Positions 1-7,601 of a DNA stretch of 64,000 bases are shown here, one piece after another. The stretch comes from an uncultured Oscillospiraceae bacterium (lineage in GTDB: Bacteria > Bacillota > Clostridia > Oscillospirales > Oscillospiraceae): contig CAKTGM010000002.1 in the NCBI GenBank assembly GCA_934561515.1, positions 75,845 through 139,844 of the forward strand, written 5' to 3'. A program made the position numbers and the translations under genes. Each line of letters opens with the position of its first letter. The stretch's first letter is position 1. The notes beneath the pieces are model-generated. The model was given only the letters and a program-made list of their open reading frames with translations. It was not told the DNA's origin and made no database searches.

Positions 1-665
1 TGAATGCGCTCGTCGGCTTTGAGCGCGCCATCGTCACGGACATCGCGGGCACGACGCGCGACACCGTGGAGGAAAAGGCGACGCTTGGCGGCGTGCTGCT
101 GCGGCTCATCGACACCGCCGGCATCCGCGAGACGGCGGACACGGTGGAAAAGCTCGGCGTGGAGCGGTCGAAAAAAGCCGTCGAGGACGCGGACCTCATC
201 CTCGCGCTGCTCGACGGCAGCGCTTTGCCCGCACCGGAGGCGCTCGCACCGCTCGCGCTTGCCGCGAAAAGCGACAAGCCGTGGCTCCTGCTGCTGACAA
301 AATCCGACCTCGGCGGCGCGCCGGGAATCGTGCCCGATGAAAGCTTGCGCGCGCCCGAGGACGTGATCTCGCTTTCCAGCGTGACGCACGAGGGCTTTGA
401 CGCGCTTGCATCCGCCGTGCGCAGGCTCTATCCCGCGCCGCGCGCGGGCGCGGCGCTCGTGACGAACGCCCGTCAGGCCGAGGCCGTCCGCCGTGCGCTC
501 GAGAGCGTCCGCGCGGCGAAGGAGGCACTGCTCGGCGGCATGACGCCGGACGTGGTGCTCACCGAGGTAGAGCAGGCGCAGACGGCTCTCGGCGAGCTCA
601 CCGGCCGCACGGCGCGCGAGGACATGGTCGCGCGCATCTTCGAGCGCTTCTGCGTCGGGAAATAA
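1..665 (+). CDS. mnmE: tRNA modification GTPase MnmE, C-terminal part
   Basis: MnmE works with MnmG to install the carboxymethylaminomethyl group on the wobble uridine of certain tRNAs. Only the last ~220 codons are in the window; the frame is open from base 3 and the 5' part lies outside. The G domain is clear: the G2/switch region reads DIAGTTRDT near the left edge, G3 is DTAG, and the G4 position reads TKSD where NKxD is usual. The protein ends FCVGK, matching the C-terminal (C/F)CIGK motif whose Cys is needed for tRNA modification. A promoter and the degV gene follow within 75 bases, so mnmE probably ends its own transcript. Confidence is high; only the N-terminal folate-binding domain cannot be checked. 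Confidence 0.96.
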   Translation, partial: NALVGFERAIVTDIAGTTRDTVEEKATLGGVLLRLIDTAGIRETADTVEKLGVERSKKAVEDADLILALLDGSALPAPEALAPLALAAKSDKPWLLLLTKSDLGGAPGIVPDESLRAPEDVISLSSVTHEGFDALASAVRRLYPAPRAGAALVTNARQAEAVRRALESVRAAKEALLGGMTPDVVLTEVEQAQTALGELTGRTAREDMVARIFERFCVGK

Positions 666-677
666 TTTGCGCAGATA

Positions 678-707
678 TTTACAGAATATGGAACAATTTG
701 CTATAAT
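678..707 (+). promoter_or_regulatory. Sigma-A-type promoter for the degV-prmA unit
   Basis: TTTACA at 678-683 and a perfect TATAAT at 702-707 are separated by 18 bases, about 30 bases before the degV start. Confidence 0.7.
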
Positions 708-739
708 AAGTCACTCGAAGTCCGGAAAGGAGAAAACGC

Positions 740-1618
740 ATGCGTGATTATATTATCATGACCGACAGCTGCTGCAGCTTGAACCGGCAGGAGGTCGACG
801 AGCTGGGCATTACCGTTTTGCCGCTCTCGTTTACGATGGAGGGCAAAACCTATCTTGATACGCCCGACCATGCGGCGATGTCGCCGGAAACCTTCTTCCA
901 GAAGATCGCCGACGGCGTGGACTGCACGACCGCGGCCGTCAACGTCGGCCAGTTCACCGACGCGATGAAGACGGCGCTGGACGCGGGGCAGGATATCCTG
1001 TGCATCTGCTTTTCGAGCGCGCTCTCTACCACCTATCAGTCCGCGTGCATCGCGGCGGAGGATCTGCGCGCGGAGCATCCGGAGGCGAAGATCATCGTGA
1101 TCGACTCCCTCTCCGCCTGCCGCGGGCAGGGAATGCTCATTTACCGCACGGTGCGCGAGCGGCGCGAGAAAGACCTTGACATCGAGGCACTGGCCGACTT
1201 CGTGCGCGGCACGATCCAGCATCAGGACCACTGGTTTTTTGTCGATGACCTCAACCACTTGAAGCGCGGCGGCCGCGTGAGCGCGACGGCGGCACTGGTC
1301 GGTACGATGCTCGGCATCAAGCCCGTCATGCACACCGACAGCGAGGGACGTCTCACCCCCGTGAGCAAGGCGCGCGGCAGCAAGGGTGCGCTGCGCGCGC
1401 TGGTGGACAAGATGGAGGAGCTGGGCATCGAGCCGGAGAAGAACCAGCCCATCTTCATCTGCCACGCCAACTGCCCGGACTATGTGGACTATGTCAAGGA
1501 GCTGCTCCGTGAGCGCTTCAACATCACCGATGTGCGCGCGGACTTTATCGGCCCCGTCATCGGTGCGCATACCGGCTGCGGCACGCTGGGACTTTTCTTT
1601 GTGGGGACGAAACGATGA
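740..1618 (+). CDS. DegV family fatty-acid-binding protein
   Basis: DegV-type proteins bind a fatty acid in a two-domain cleft. In Firmicutes the FakB members present the fatty acid to the kinase FakA for incorporation into phospholipid. The 292-residue length is normal and the N-terminus (IIMTDSCCSL) matches the family's first strand and the Thr/Ser loop that holds the carboxylate. The conserved middle region with the HLKRGGRVSATAA motif is present. A Shine-Dalgarno (GGAAAGGAG) precedes the ATG. The stop overlaps the prmA start by four bases (ATGA), so the two genes are translationally coupled. No fakA gene is in the window. The family is certain; the exact ligand is unknown. Confidence 0.92.
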   Translation: MRDYIIMTDSCCSLNRQEVDELGITVLPLSFTMEGKTYLDTPDHAAMSPETFFQKIADGVDCTTAAVNVGQFTDAMKTALDAGQDILCICFSSALSTTYQSACIAAEDLRAEHPEAKIIVIDSLSACRGQGMLIYRTVRERREKDLDIEALADFVRGTIQHQDHWFFVDDLNHLKRGGRVSATAALVGTMLGIKPVMHTDSEGRLTPVSKARGSKGALRALVDKMEELGIEPEKNQPIFICHANCPDYVDYVKELLRERFNITDVRADFIGPVIGAHTGCGTLGLFFVGTKR

Positions 1619-2568
1619 AATGGTTAGAATTACACCTTGATACGCGGCCCGAGGGCATCGAGCCTGTGACGGAGCTTTTGAGTACCTACGGCATCGACAG
1701 TCTGATGATCGACGAGGAGGGCGACTTCAAGGACTTCCTTGAGAACAATCACCAGTACTGGGACTATGTCGACGAAGAGCTGATGCAGTCCATGCGCGGC
1801 AAGAGCCGCATCACCTTCTACCTTGAAGACGGCGAGGAGGGCTTCAATACCCTCGCGCAGTTCCGCATCGGCCTTGCGGCCTTCAAAAAGCAGCACCCCG
1901 AGTATGCTCCCTTGATCCTCAGCATGGAAAACGTGGAGGACGCGGACTGGGAGAACAACTGGAAGCAGTTCTATAAGCCCATGGAGATCGGCGAGCGGCT
2001 GCTCGTCGTGCCCGAGTGGGAGCAGGCGAGAGAGGACGGGCGCGTCAGGCTCGTCTTAAACCCCGGTCTCACCTTCGGCACCGGCAGCCACGCCACGACG
2101 CGCCTTTGCCTCACGGCGCTGGAACAGCACATCCACGGCGGGGAAAAGGTGCTCGACCTTGGCTGCGGCAGCGGCATCCTCTCCATCGCCGCGCTGCTGC
2201 TCGGCGCGAAGGACGCCTTCGCCTGTGACATTGACGACAAGTGCGTGGGCGTCGCCTACGAAAATGCCGCGCTCAACGGCGTGGGAAAAGAGCATTACAC
2301 CGTCCGCGCGGGCGACGTGCTCAGCGACAAGGGCTTGCAGAAGGAATTCGGCGGCGATTATGATGTGATCGTTGCGAACATCGTGGCGGACGTCATCATC
2401 GCGCTTGCCCCGCAGGTGGGGAGGCTGCTCAAACAGGGCGGCATCTTCCTCTGCTCCGGCATCATCGACGACCGCGCCGACGAGGTGCGCGGAAAACTCG
2501 TCGAGGCGGGCTGGACGATCGAGGAAACGCGCAGCAGCGAGGGCTGGTTTTCCTTCCTCTGCCGGTAA
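1615..2568 (+). CDS. prmA: Ribosomal protein L11 methyltransferase
   Basis: PrmA trimethylates ribosomal protein L11 using S-adenosylmethionine. The 317-residue protein has the N-terminal substrate-recognition domain and a class I methyltransferase domain with motif I VLDLGCGSGIL (about residues 179-189) and the NIVADVI motif near residue 255, where family members carry the catalytic-region NxxA. The GTGSHATTRL loop before motif I is also typical of PrmA. It overlaps degV by four bases and is followed by a strong intrinsic terminator, closing a two-gene unit. Confidence 0.96.
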   Translation: MKWLELHLDTRPEGIEPVTELLSTYGIDSLMIDEEGDFKDFLENNHQYWDYVDEELMQSMRGKSRITFYLEDGEEGFNTLAQFRIGLAAFKKQHPEYAPLILSMENVEDADWENNWKQFYKPMEIGERLLVVPEWEQAREDGRVRLVLNPGLTFGTGSHATTRLCLTALEQHIHGGEKVLDLGCGSGILSIAALLLGAKDAFACDIDDKCVGVAYENAALNGVGKEHYTVRAGDVLSDKGLQKEFGGDYDVIVANIVADVIIALAPQVGRLLKQGGIFLCSGIIDDRADEVRGKLVEAGWTIEETRSSEGWFSFLCR

Positions 2569-2577
2569 AAAGGAACA

Positions 2578-2619
2578 AAAAAGACCATCCTCTTTTGTGG
2601 AAGAGGATGGTCTTTTTTT
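2578..2619 (+). terminator. Intrinsic terminator after prmA
   Basis: A perfect 16-base arm starting AAAAGACCATCC pairs with its complement across a six-base loop and runs into seven T's. Confidence 0.93.
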
Positions 2620-2642
2620 GTTCTGTAAAATATACTTGACAA

Positions 2643-2691
2643 TATCGATTATCGATAATACACTCGGATCAAAGAATATCGAATATCGATA
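2643..2691. promoter_or_regulatory. Paired operator-like dyads upstream of padR
   Basis: Two near-palindromes of the form TATCGAWTATCGATA lie at 2643-2657 and 2677-2691, 34 bases apart. A TTGACA (2636-2641) stands directly before the first copy, so the dyads cover the likely promoter. PadR regulators normally bind such dyads in their own promoters, so autoregulation of padR and the DUF2812 gene is likely. Confidence 0.7.
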
Positions 2692-2707
2692 CAGTGGGGG
2701 TGAGCGC

Positions 2708-3019
2708 GTGGCGCGAGAAAAATTCGGCACGCTGACCGAGCAGATGTTTTATATCCTCCTGTGCCTGCGCGAGGAGTGCTGCGGCATGGACGTGATGGCG
2801 CGCGTGAGCGAGCTGACGGGCGGCCGCGTAGCCGTCGGCCCCGGCACGCTCTACAACCTGCTCGAGCAGTTTCTGGCGGCGGGCTACATCGTCGAAACGC
2901 GCGCGGAGGGGCGGCGGCGCAGCTACCGTCTCACCGGCGCGGGAGAAGCGCTGCTGAAAGGCGAGGTGGAGCGCCTGAAAATGCAGGTGCGGGATTACCA
3001 GGCGATAGTTGAAGGATAA
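2708..3019 (+). CDS. PadR family transcriptional regulator
   Basis: This 103-residue protein is a stand-alone PadR winged helix. It has the TEQMFYILLCL helix, a recognition region, the characteristic GPGTLYNLLEQ wing-helix motif at about residues 44-54, and a short C-terminal dimerisation helix. I chose the GTG at 2708 because the GGGGGTG before it is properly spaced and the family's conserved start (KFGTLTEQ) follows at once. The gene is 46 bases upstream of a DUF2812 membrane protein, a very common pairing in Clostridia in which PadR controls the membrane protein. The two TATCGAT-type dyads upstream are probable autoregulatory sites. The inducing signal is unknown. Confidence 0.9.
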   Translation: MAREKFGTLTEQMFYILLCLREECCGMDVMARVSELTGGRVAVGPGTLYNLLEQFLAAGYIVETRAEGRRRSYRLTGAGEALLKGEVERLKMQVRDYQAIVEG

Positions 3020-3065
3020 CGCCCCTTCGCATCTGGCGAAGGATGAGAGAAAGTGAGGTTTTCTG

Positions 3066-4493
3066 ATGCGCAATACCAAATGGGAATGCAATTTCTATTC
3101 TTTTTTTGACCACACAGGCATTGAGCGGCATCTTGAAAAGATGGCGGCAAAGGGCTGGCTCATCGAAAAACTGGGATACCTCTGGCGCTACCGGCGCATT
3201 GAGCCGCAGGATGTGCGCTTTGCCGTCGTCTATTATCCGGAGGCCTCGGAATTTGACCCCGACAAGCCGAGCGAGGGGGAACTGACGTTCTGGGACTTCT
3301 GCGCGCAGGCAGGCTGGGTCAAGGCCGTGAGCCGCGCACAGATGAACATCTTCTATCACAAAGACGCCAATGCTGTGCCGATCGAGACAGACGCGGCGCT
3401 TCAGGTGAAAACGCTGCATCGGTCGATGAAGAAAGAGCCGCTCATAGCGTCCTTTCTGCTGCTGGCGGTGGCGGTGTGGATGCTTTTCGATGCGTGCAAA
3501 AGCTTCGTCACAAATTTTGCCGCAGCGATCTCTAGAACGACGGTGCTGATCGGCCTGCTGGACTGGGCGCTCCTTCTGGCGCTGTGCGCGCTGGAGCTTG
3601 GCGGCTACTACCTCTGGCGGCGCAGGGCGAAACGCGCGGCAGAGCGCGGCGTATTTTTGCCGACGCGCTCTTATCCGGCAATTCAGGTGCTGGCGCTTGC
3701 ACTGGTGCTGGGCGGCGTAGGGATCATCCTGTGCAGCAGTGACAGCGGGGGAAGGAGAGTATACCTGCTCTTACTCGCGGGATATGCGCTGCTCAATGTA
3801 CTCATACAGGGCATTAAGGCGCTGCTCAAGCGCCGCGGCGGCAGCGCGGGGGTAAATAAGGGCGTTACGATAGCGGTGACAATGATGCTCGCGTTTGTTT
3901 TTACATATGTCCTTTTAGACAAAGTGAGCGACGGGGAGCTGAACCGCGTTCCCGAGAATGCCGTACCTTATGAGGTCGTGTGGTCCAGCGGTGAAACCTC
4001 ACGCTATTACGCGTATGAAGATTCCCTGCCTCTCTATGTGCAGGACCTGACGAAAACGGACTACGACCAGTATTCCTGCGAGTTGACGAAGCATTCTTCG
4101 CTGCTGGCGGCTCAGACCTATGGGAAGCAGGAAATGCGCATGGGCGATGGAGAAATTGACGCACCAGAGCTGAGTTACTGCATCACAGATGTAAAGGCCG
4201 CGCCGCTTTTTAACGCCTGTTTGCAGGGGGAGTTGGATTATTTCAAAAATTTCACCGTGACGTTTCGCAGGACGTACCATCCCTTTCGAAATATTGAGTT
4301 CCGAGCGGTCGATGCCGCGCCGTGGGGCGCGGAGCGCGCATGGAGAGCGTTTAACACCGAAGATGGGGAATGGGGGGTGTCGTGGGTCCTGACACGCGGG
4401 ACACGCATCGTGCGGGTAAGCGGCAGCGCGCTGGACGGCACACTGACCGATGCCCAAAAGGCGACCGTCGGCGAAAGGCTGCTGGGCAACTGA
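3066..4493 (+). CDS. DUF2812 membrane protein, PadR partner
   Basis: The first ~115 residues match DUF2812: a WECNFYSFFDHTGIERHLEKMAAKGW start, shown here only as its key features WE, F-D-x-x-G-I-E-x-x-L and KGW, followed by Y-R-I/V strands. Hydrophobic segments near residues 120-150, 160-180, 210-230, 235-255 and 270-295 follow, then a long polar C-terminal domain of ~180 residues predicted to be outside the membrane. The 475-residue length is longer than the shortest family members because of that extracytoplasmic domain. The protein is presumably controlled by the adjacent PadR. Its biochemical role is unknown. A bidirectional terminator separates it from the convergent folD. Confidence 0.85.
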   Translation: MRNTKWECNFYSFFDHTGIERHLEKMAAKGWLIEKLGYLWRYRRIEPQDVRFAVVYYPEASEFDPDKPSEGELTFWDFCAQAGWVKAVSRAQMNIFYHKDANAVPIETDAALQVKTLHRSMKKEPLIASFLLLAVAVWMLFDACKSFVTNFAAAISRTTVLIGLLDWALLLALCALELGGYYLWRRRAKRAAERGVFLPTRSYPAIQVLALALVLGGVGIILCSSDSGGRRVYLLLLAGYALLNVLIQGIKALLKRRGGSAGVNKGVTIAVTMMLAFVFTYVLLDKVSDGELNRVPENAVPYEVVWSSGETSRYYAYEDSLPLYVQDLTKTDYDQYSCELTKHSSLLAAQTYGKQEMRMGDGEIDAPELSYCITDVKAAPLFNACLQGELDYFKNFTVTFRRTYHPFRNIEFRAVDAAPWGAERAWRAFNTEDGEWGVSWVLTRGTRIVRVSGSALDGTLTDAQKATVGERLLGN

Positions 4494-4495
4494 TG

Positions 4496-4535
4496 AAAAG
4501 GCGGCCTTCTCCCATCGGGAGAAGGCCGCCTTTTT
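4496..4535. terminator. Bidirectional terminator between the DUF2812 gene and folD
   Basis: An 18-base perfect stem (arm AAAAGGCGGCCTTCTCCC, 4496-4513) with a three-base loop is flanked by A's on one side and T's on the other. It can stop transcription from both convergent genes. Confidence 0.92.
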
Positions 4536-4546
4536 CAGCAAGGTCT

Positions 4547-5401
4547 TTACTTGTTCGCCGCGCGCTCCGCCGCCTCGACGACGTGGCTTGCGAGAATGCT
4601 GCTCGTCACCGTGCCGACGCCGCCGGGCACGGGGGTGATGGCCTCGACAACCGGCTCGACCTCGGCAAAGCGGGTGTCGCCGCAGAGGCTGCCGTCCGCA
4701 CCGACGTGGATGCCGACGTCCAGCACGATCTGGCCCTCGCGCACGCTCTCCGCGCCCACCATGCCGGCCTTACCGGCGGCGACAACGAGAATGTCGGCCT
4801 CGCGGCAGATCGCGGGCAGATTCTCGCTGCGGCTGTGGCAGATGGTCACGGTCGCGTGCTCGGCGAGCAGCAGCAGGGAAACGGGCTTGCCGATGACAAG
4901 GCTGCGGCCGATGACGACCACGCGCTTGCCCTTGATGGGGATGTTGTAGTGCTTGAGCAGCGCCACGCAGGCCGCGGCGGTGCAGGGAGGATAGCCGCCC
5001 TTGGTGCCGGCGTAAACGGCGGTCATGGAGCCGTCGGTGATGCCGTCCATATCCTTTTTGGGGTCGAGCGCCGCGCGCGCCGCCTCATCGTCGAGGTGCC
5101 CCGGCAGCGGGCGGAACATCAGCACGCCGTGGACCTTCTCGTCCGCGTTAAGCGCGTGGATGCTCTCCATCAGCTTATCCTGCGTCACATCCTCGGGCAG
5201 GACGACCTGACGCACCGCCACGCCGACCTTCTCGCAGCGCTTAAGCGCGCCGCGCTCGTAGGCAAGGTCATCCTCGCGCGCGCCGACGCGCAGGATCGCA
5301 AGGCAGGGCTCAACGCCGTTTTTCTTCAGTTCCTCAGTCTTTGCATGGAGCTCCTCGGTCAGCGCCTTGGCGACCTCGGCTCCCTTGAGCAGCATAGCCA
5401 T
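4547..5401 (-). CDS. folD: FolD-type methylene-THF dehydrogenase/cyclohydrolase, atypical active site
   Basis: FolD oxidises methylene-THF to methenyl-THF with NAD(P) and hydrolyses that to formyl-THF. The 284-residue protein has the Rossmann motif GRSLVIGKP (about residues 168-176) and the closing PVPGGVG signature. The catalytic region is unusual. In the usual Y-x-x-x-K pair, Tyr48 is present but the lysine position (52) is Ala, in YERGALKRC. The active-site Gln of QLPLP is replaced by Phe96 in FRPLP. The Asp of KDMDG (119) is kept. The ATG at 5401 has a GGAGGA site eight bases upstream. It is divergent from the 5-formyl-THF cyclo-ligase gene, grouping two one-carbon genes. It may be a dehydrogenase with altered or absent cyclohydrolase activity. 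Confidence 0.92.
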   Translation of the reverse strand: MAMLLKGAEVAKALTEELHAKTEELKKNGVEPCLAILRVGAREDDLAYERGALKRCEKVGVAVRQVVLPEDVTQDKLMESIHALNADEKVHGVLMFRPLPGHLDDEAARAALDPKKDMDGITDGSMTAVYAGTKGGYPPCTAAACVALLKHYNIPIKGKRVVVIGRSLVIGKPVSLLLLAEHATVTICHSRSENLPAICREADILVVAAGKAGMVGAESVREGQIVLDVGIHVGADGSLCGDTRFAEVEPVVEAITPVPGGVGTVTSSILASHVVEAAERAANK

Positions 5402-5453
5402 GGTAGTGTTCCTCCTCAATTGCGCGGCAGCGCCGCGTTTGCATTCTTCCTTC

Positions 5454-5482
5454 AGGATAACAAAATAAAAAAATACTGTCAA
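5454..5482 (-). promoter_or_regulatory. folD promoter
   Basis: On the minus strand TTGACA (5482-5477) and TATCCT (5459-5454) are 17 bases apart, 53 bases before the folD ATG. Confidence 0.75.
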
Positions 5483-5531
5483 TTTCTTTTCGCAAGCAGC
5501 GCGGGGAAAAAGTTTTACTTTATTCAGCTCC

Positions 5532-5560
5532 TTGCCTTTTGCCGCGCTTTTTGCTACGAT
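5532..5560 (+). promoter_or_regulatory. Promoter for the 5-formyl-THF cyclo-ligase gene
   Basis: TTGCCT (5532-5537) and TACGAT (5555-5560) are spaced by 17 bases and lie 35 bases before the ATG. Confidence 0.55.
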
Positions 5561-5594
5561 AGATAAAATATTTACGGATCGGGAGGAGATACCC

Positions 5595-6167
5595 ATGTCT
5601 GTCATTGAAGAAAAGAAGGCGCTGCGCACCTTTATCCGCAAGAAGGAGCGCACGCTCGACCCCGCCTACAAGGCGGAAAGCTCCGAGGCCATCTGCCGCC
5701 ATCTGCTCGCGCTCGAGGAATACAAGCGCGCGAAGGTCGTCTTTGCCTTTGCCGGCACGGAAAAGGAGATCGACACCTCGCTCTTTATGAATGAAACCAT
5801 CGCCGCGGGCAAGACGCTCATCCTGCCCCGCTGCGCAGCCGAGCACGCGATCGACCTTTGCGTCGTGCGCTCAATGGACGATCTGGAGGCGGGCGCTTAC
5901 GGCATTCTGGAGCCGAAGACGAGCTGCGCGCTCGTCACCGCGGCGGACATCGACTTTGCCGTTGTGCCCTGCCTGTCGTTCGACCGCAAGGGCCGCCGTC
6001 TCGGTCAGGGCGGCGGTTACTATGACCGCCTGCTGCCCCGGCTCAGCTGCCCCACGGCGCTCATCTGCCGCGAGCAGCTCATGTCGGACGAAGTCCCGGT
6101 CGAGGAGCACGATATGCGCTGCACCATGCTCATCACCGAGAAGGGCATCCTGACGCCGGAGGCGTAA
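5595..6167 (+). CDS. 5-formyltetrahydrofolate cyclo-ligase
   Basis: The enzyme converts 5-formyl-THF to 5,10-methenyl-THF at the cost of ATP, rescuing a storage or inhibitory folate. The 190-residue protein has the conserved basic N-terminus (KALRTFIRKKE), where ATP phosphates bind. It also has the diagnostic C-terminal loop RRLGQGGGYYDRLLP at about residues 135-149, which closes over ATP and Mg. The ATG at 5595 follows GGAGGAG and is preferred over upstream in-frame starts. It stands back to back with folD, so both act on the methenyl/formyl-THF pool. Confidence 0.94.
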   Translation: MSVIEEKKALRTFIRKKERTLDPAYKAESSEAICRHLLALEEYKRAKVVFAFAGTEKEIDTSLFMNETIAAGKTLILPRCAAEHAIDLCVVRSMDDLEAGAYGILEPKTSCALVTAADIDFAVVPCLSFDRKGRRLGQGGGYYDRLLPRLSCPTALICREQLMSDEVPVEEHDMRCTMLITEKGILTPEA

Positions 6168-6338
6168 GCGCCGTTTCGACGAAGCTTTTTTGCCGCAAGG
6201 CGCAAATTCATAAAAAATTTATCACATTGTTGCAAATGCAACTTCTATAAAGCGCGCAAAATGTGTTAGACTAACGCCAGTGAAAGGCAAGCAAGAACAA
6301 TTCACATTTCAATATAAAACTTTATGGAGGTAGTAACT

Positions 6339-6926
6339 ATGAAAAAGTGGCTTTGCAAGGTTTGCGGTTATATCTATGAAGGTCCCGAGGCGCCCGCGGA
6401 GTGCCCCGTGTGCCATGCCAAGAGCAATATGTTCGAGGAAGTCAAGGGTGAGCTGAAGCTCGCCGCCGAGCATGAGTTCGGCGTTTACGGCAAGACCGTG
6501 AAGAACAACCCTGACATCTCCGAGGAGGACAAGAAGTATATCTTCGAGCAGCTGATGGCCAACTTCAACGGCGAGTGCAGCGAGGTCGGTATGTACCTCT
6601 GCATGGCGCGCATCGCGCACCGCGAGGGCTATCCCGAGATCGGCCTGTACTGGGAGAAGGCGGCCTACGAAGAGGCGGAGCACGCCGCGAAGTTCGCCGA
6701 GCTCCTCGGTTCCGACCTTGAGCCCAACATGAAGGCGACCACCAAGGACAACCTCGCCTGGCGCGTCGACTGCGAGTTCGGCGCCACCGCCGGCAAGTTC
6801 GACCTCGCCGCCTGCGCGAAGAAGAACGGTCTCGACGCCATCCACGACACCGTCCACGAGATGGCCCGCGACGAGGCCCGCCACGGCAAGGCGCTCAAGG
6901 GTCTGCTTGAAAGATACTTCAAGTAA
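6339..6926 (+). CDS. Reverse-type rubrerythrin (rubredoxin domain first)
   Basis: Rubrerythrins reduce hydrogen peroxide in anaerobes. Here the rubredoxin-like iron centre is N-terminal (Cys6, Cys9, Cys22, Cys25, in [10 protein letters not shown] and CPVCHA). The ferritin-like diiron domain follows, with EExxH/EAxH ligands in [10 protein letters not shown] and DEARHGKAL. This domain order is the reverse of classical rubrerythrin and matches the clostridial 'reverse rubrerythrin' peroxidase type. The 195-residue length is right for that type. A GGAGG site precedes the ATG by eight bases. The gene stands alone between an untidy AT-rich leader and a terminator. Regulation by peroxide is likely from family knowledge, but I see no clear PerR box. 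Confidence 0.94.
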   Translation: MKKWLCKVCGYIYEGPEAPAECPVCHAKSNMFEEVKGELKLAAEHEFGVYGKTVKNNPDISEEDKKYIFEQLMANFNGECSEVGMYLCMARIAHREGYPEIGLYWEKAAYEEAEHAAKFAELLGSDLEPNMKATTKDNLAWRVDCEFGATAGKFDLAACAKKNGLDAIHDTVHEMARDEARHGKALKGLLERYFK

Positions 6927-6957
6927 GCCGAAGGCACTGAAAAATCAAGAGATTTTT

Positions 6958-6993
6958 AAGGGGAAGCTGAGAGATCGGCTTCCCCCTTTTTTG
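6958..6993 (+). terminator. Terminator after rubrerythrin
   Basis: AAGGGGAAGC pairs with GCTTCCCCCTT and is followed by a run of six T's. Confidence 0.85.
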
Positions 6994-7129
6994 CGCCGCG
7001 GGAGAGCGGGGGAGTGGAAGCTTTGCGGAAGTTAAGATGAAAATTCACCCGCTGAAAAGCCAATGTGGAAGTCTGCCGTGTGGATGTTGCTTTGCCGAGC
7101 ACCTATCCGATGACATGGCGGAAAACGAG

Positions 7130-7158
7130 TTGAGATTTTGCTCCTCGGATGATATGAT
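7130..7158 (+). promoter_or_regulatory. Promoter for the 7201 gene
   Basis: TTGAGA (7130-7135) and TATGAT (7153-7158) are 17 bases apart, 43 bases before the ATG. The ~130 bases between the previous terminator and this promoter show nothing recognisable. Confidence 0.65.
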
Positions 7159-7200
7159 ACGGAAAGAAAAATGAATCATAAGCGAAGGAGGGCGAATTCT

Positions 7201-7575
7201 ATGAAACGAAGAAAGCGGCTGTATGCCATCCTTGGCATTCTTGCGCTCGTTTTCGGCACGTTTGCGCTGATGAAACAAGGGGAGGCGAAGGTTTCCTGCG
7301 TCCCGAACGAGGAGCGCACGGCCATCTGCCTTGTCGCTCAAAATGCGCAGATCGATGCGGTCACGCTGAAATACGACGACGGCTTTTTACAGCTCAAGCA
7401 GGAAACGGGCGAGATGAGCATCCGCGGCTGCGGCACGGAATATGTGAGAATTGATTACCTCGACCGCAGCGGCGAGCAGTACCATACGGATTTTAAGATC
7501 GACGCTTCGGCGAATTCCCTCCTCATCGCGCGGCTCAATGCTGCGGGGATAGAAGAAGAGTCTCGCGCCTATTGA
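7201..7575 (+). CDS. Small membrane-anchored protein of unknown function
   Basis: The 124-residue product has a basic N-terminus (MKRRKR) and one hydrophobic helix (about residues 7-22) without a lipobox, so it is probably an N-terminally anchored extracytoplasmic protein. The rest is a polar, strand-rich domain with two Cys residues (about 32 and 40) near its start and one in the middle. I do not recognise the family. The ATG at 7201 has a GGAGGG site ten bases upstream. A predicted lipoprotein gene follows after 26 bases, so the two probably form one unit. Confidence 0.7.
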   Translation: MKRRKRLYAILGILALVFGTFALMKQGEAKVSCVPNEERTAICLVAQNAQIDAVTLKYDDGFLQLKQETGEMSIRGCGTEYVRIDYLDRSGEQYHTDFKIDASANSLLIARLNAAGIEEESRAY

Positions 7576-7601
7576 AGCGGCAAAAAGAAAGGATCGGGAG
7601 C

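Noticed and set aside
4370..5566. 398-codon plus-strand frame covering folD
   Set aside because: It is the shadow of folD, has no family signature and crosses a strong bidirectional terminator.
6168..6338. PerR box before rubrerythrin
   Set aside because: The AT-rich leader has some dyads (GTTAGACTAAC) but none fits the PerR consensus well.
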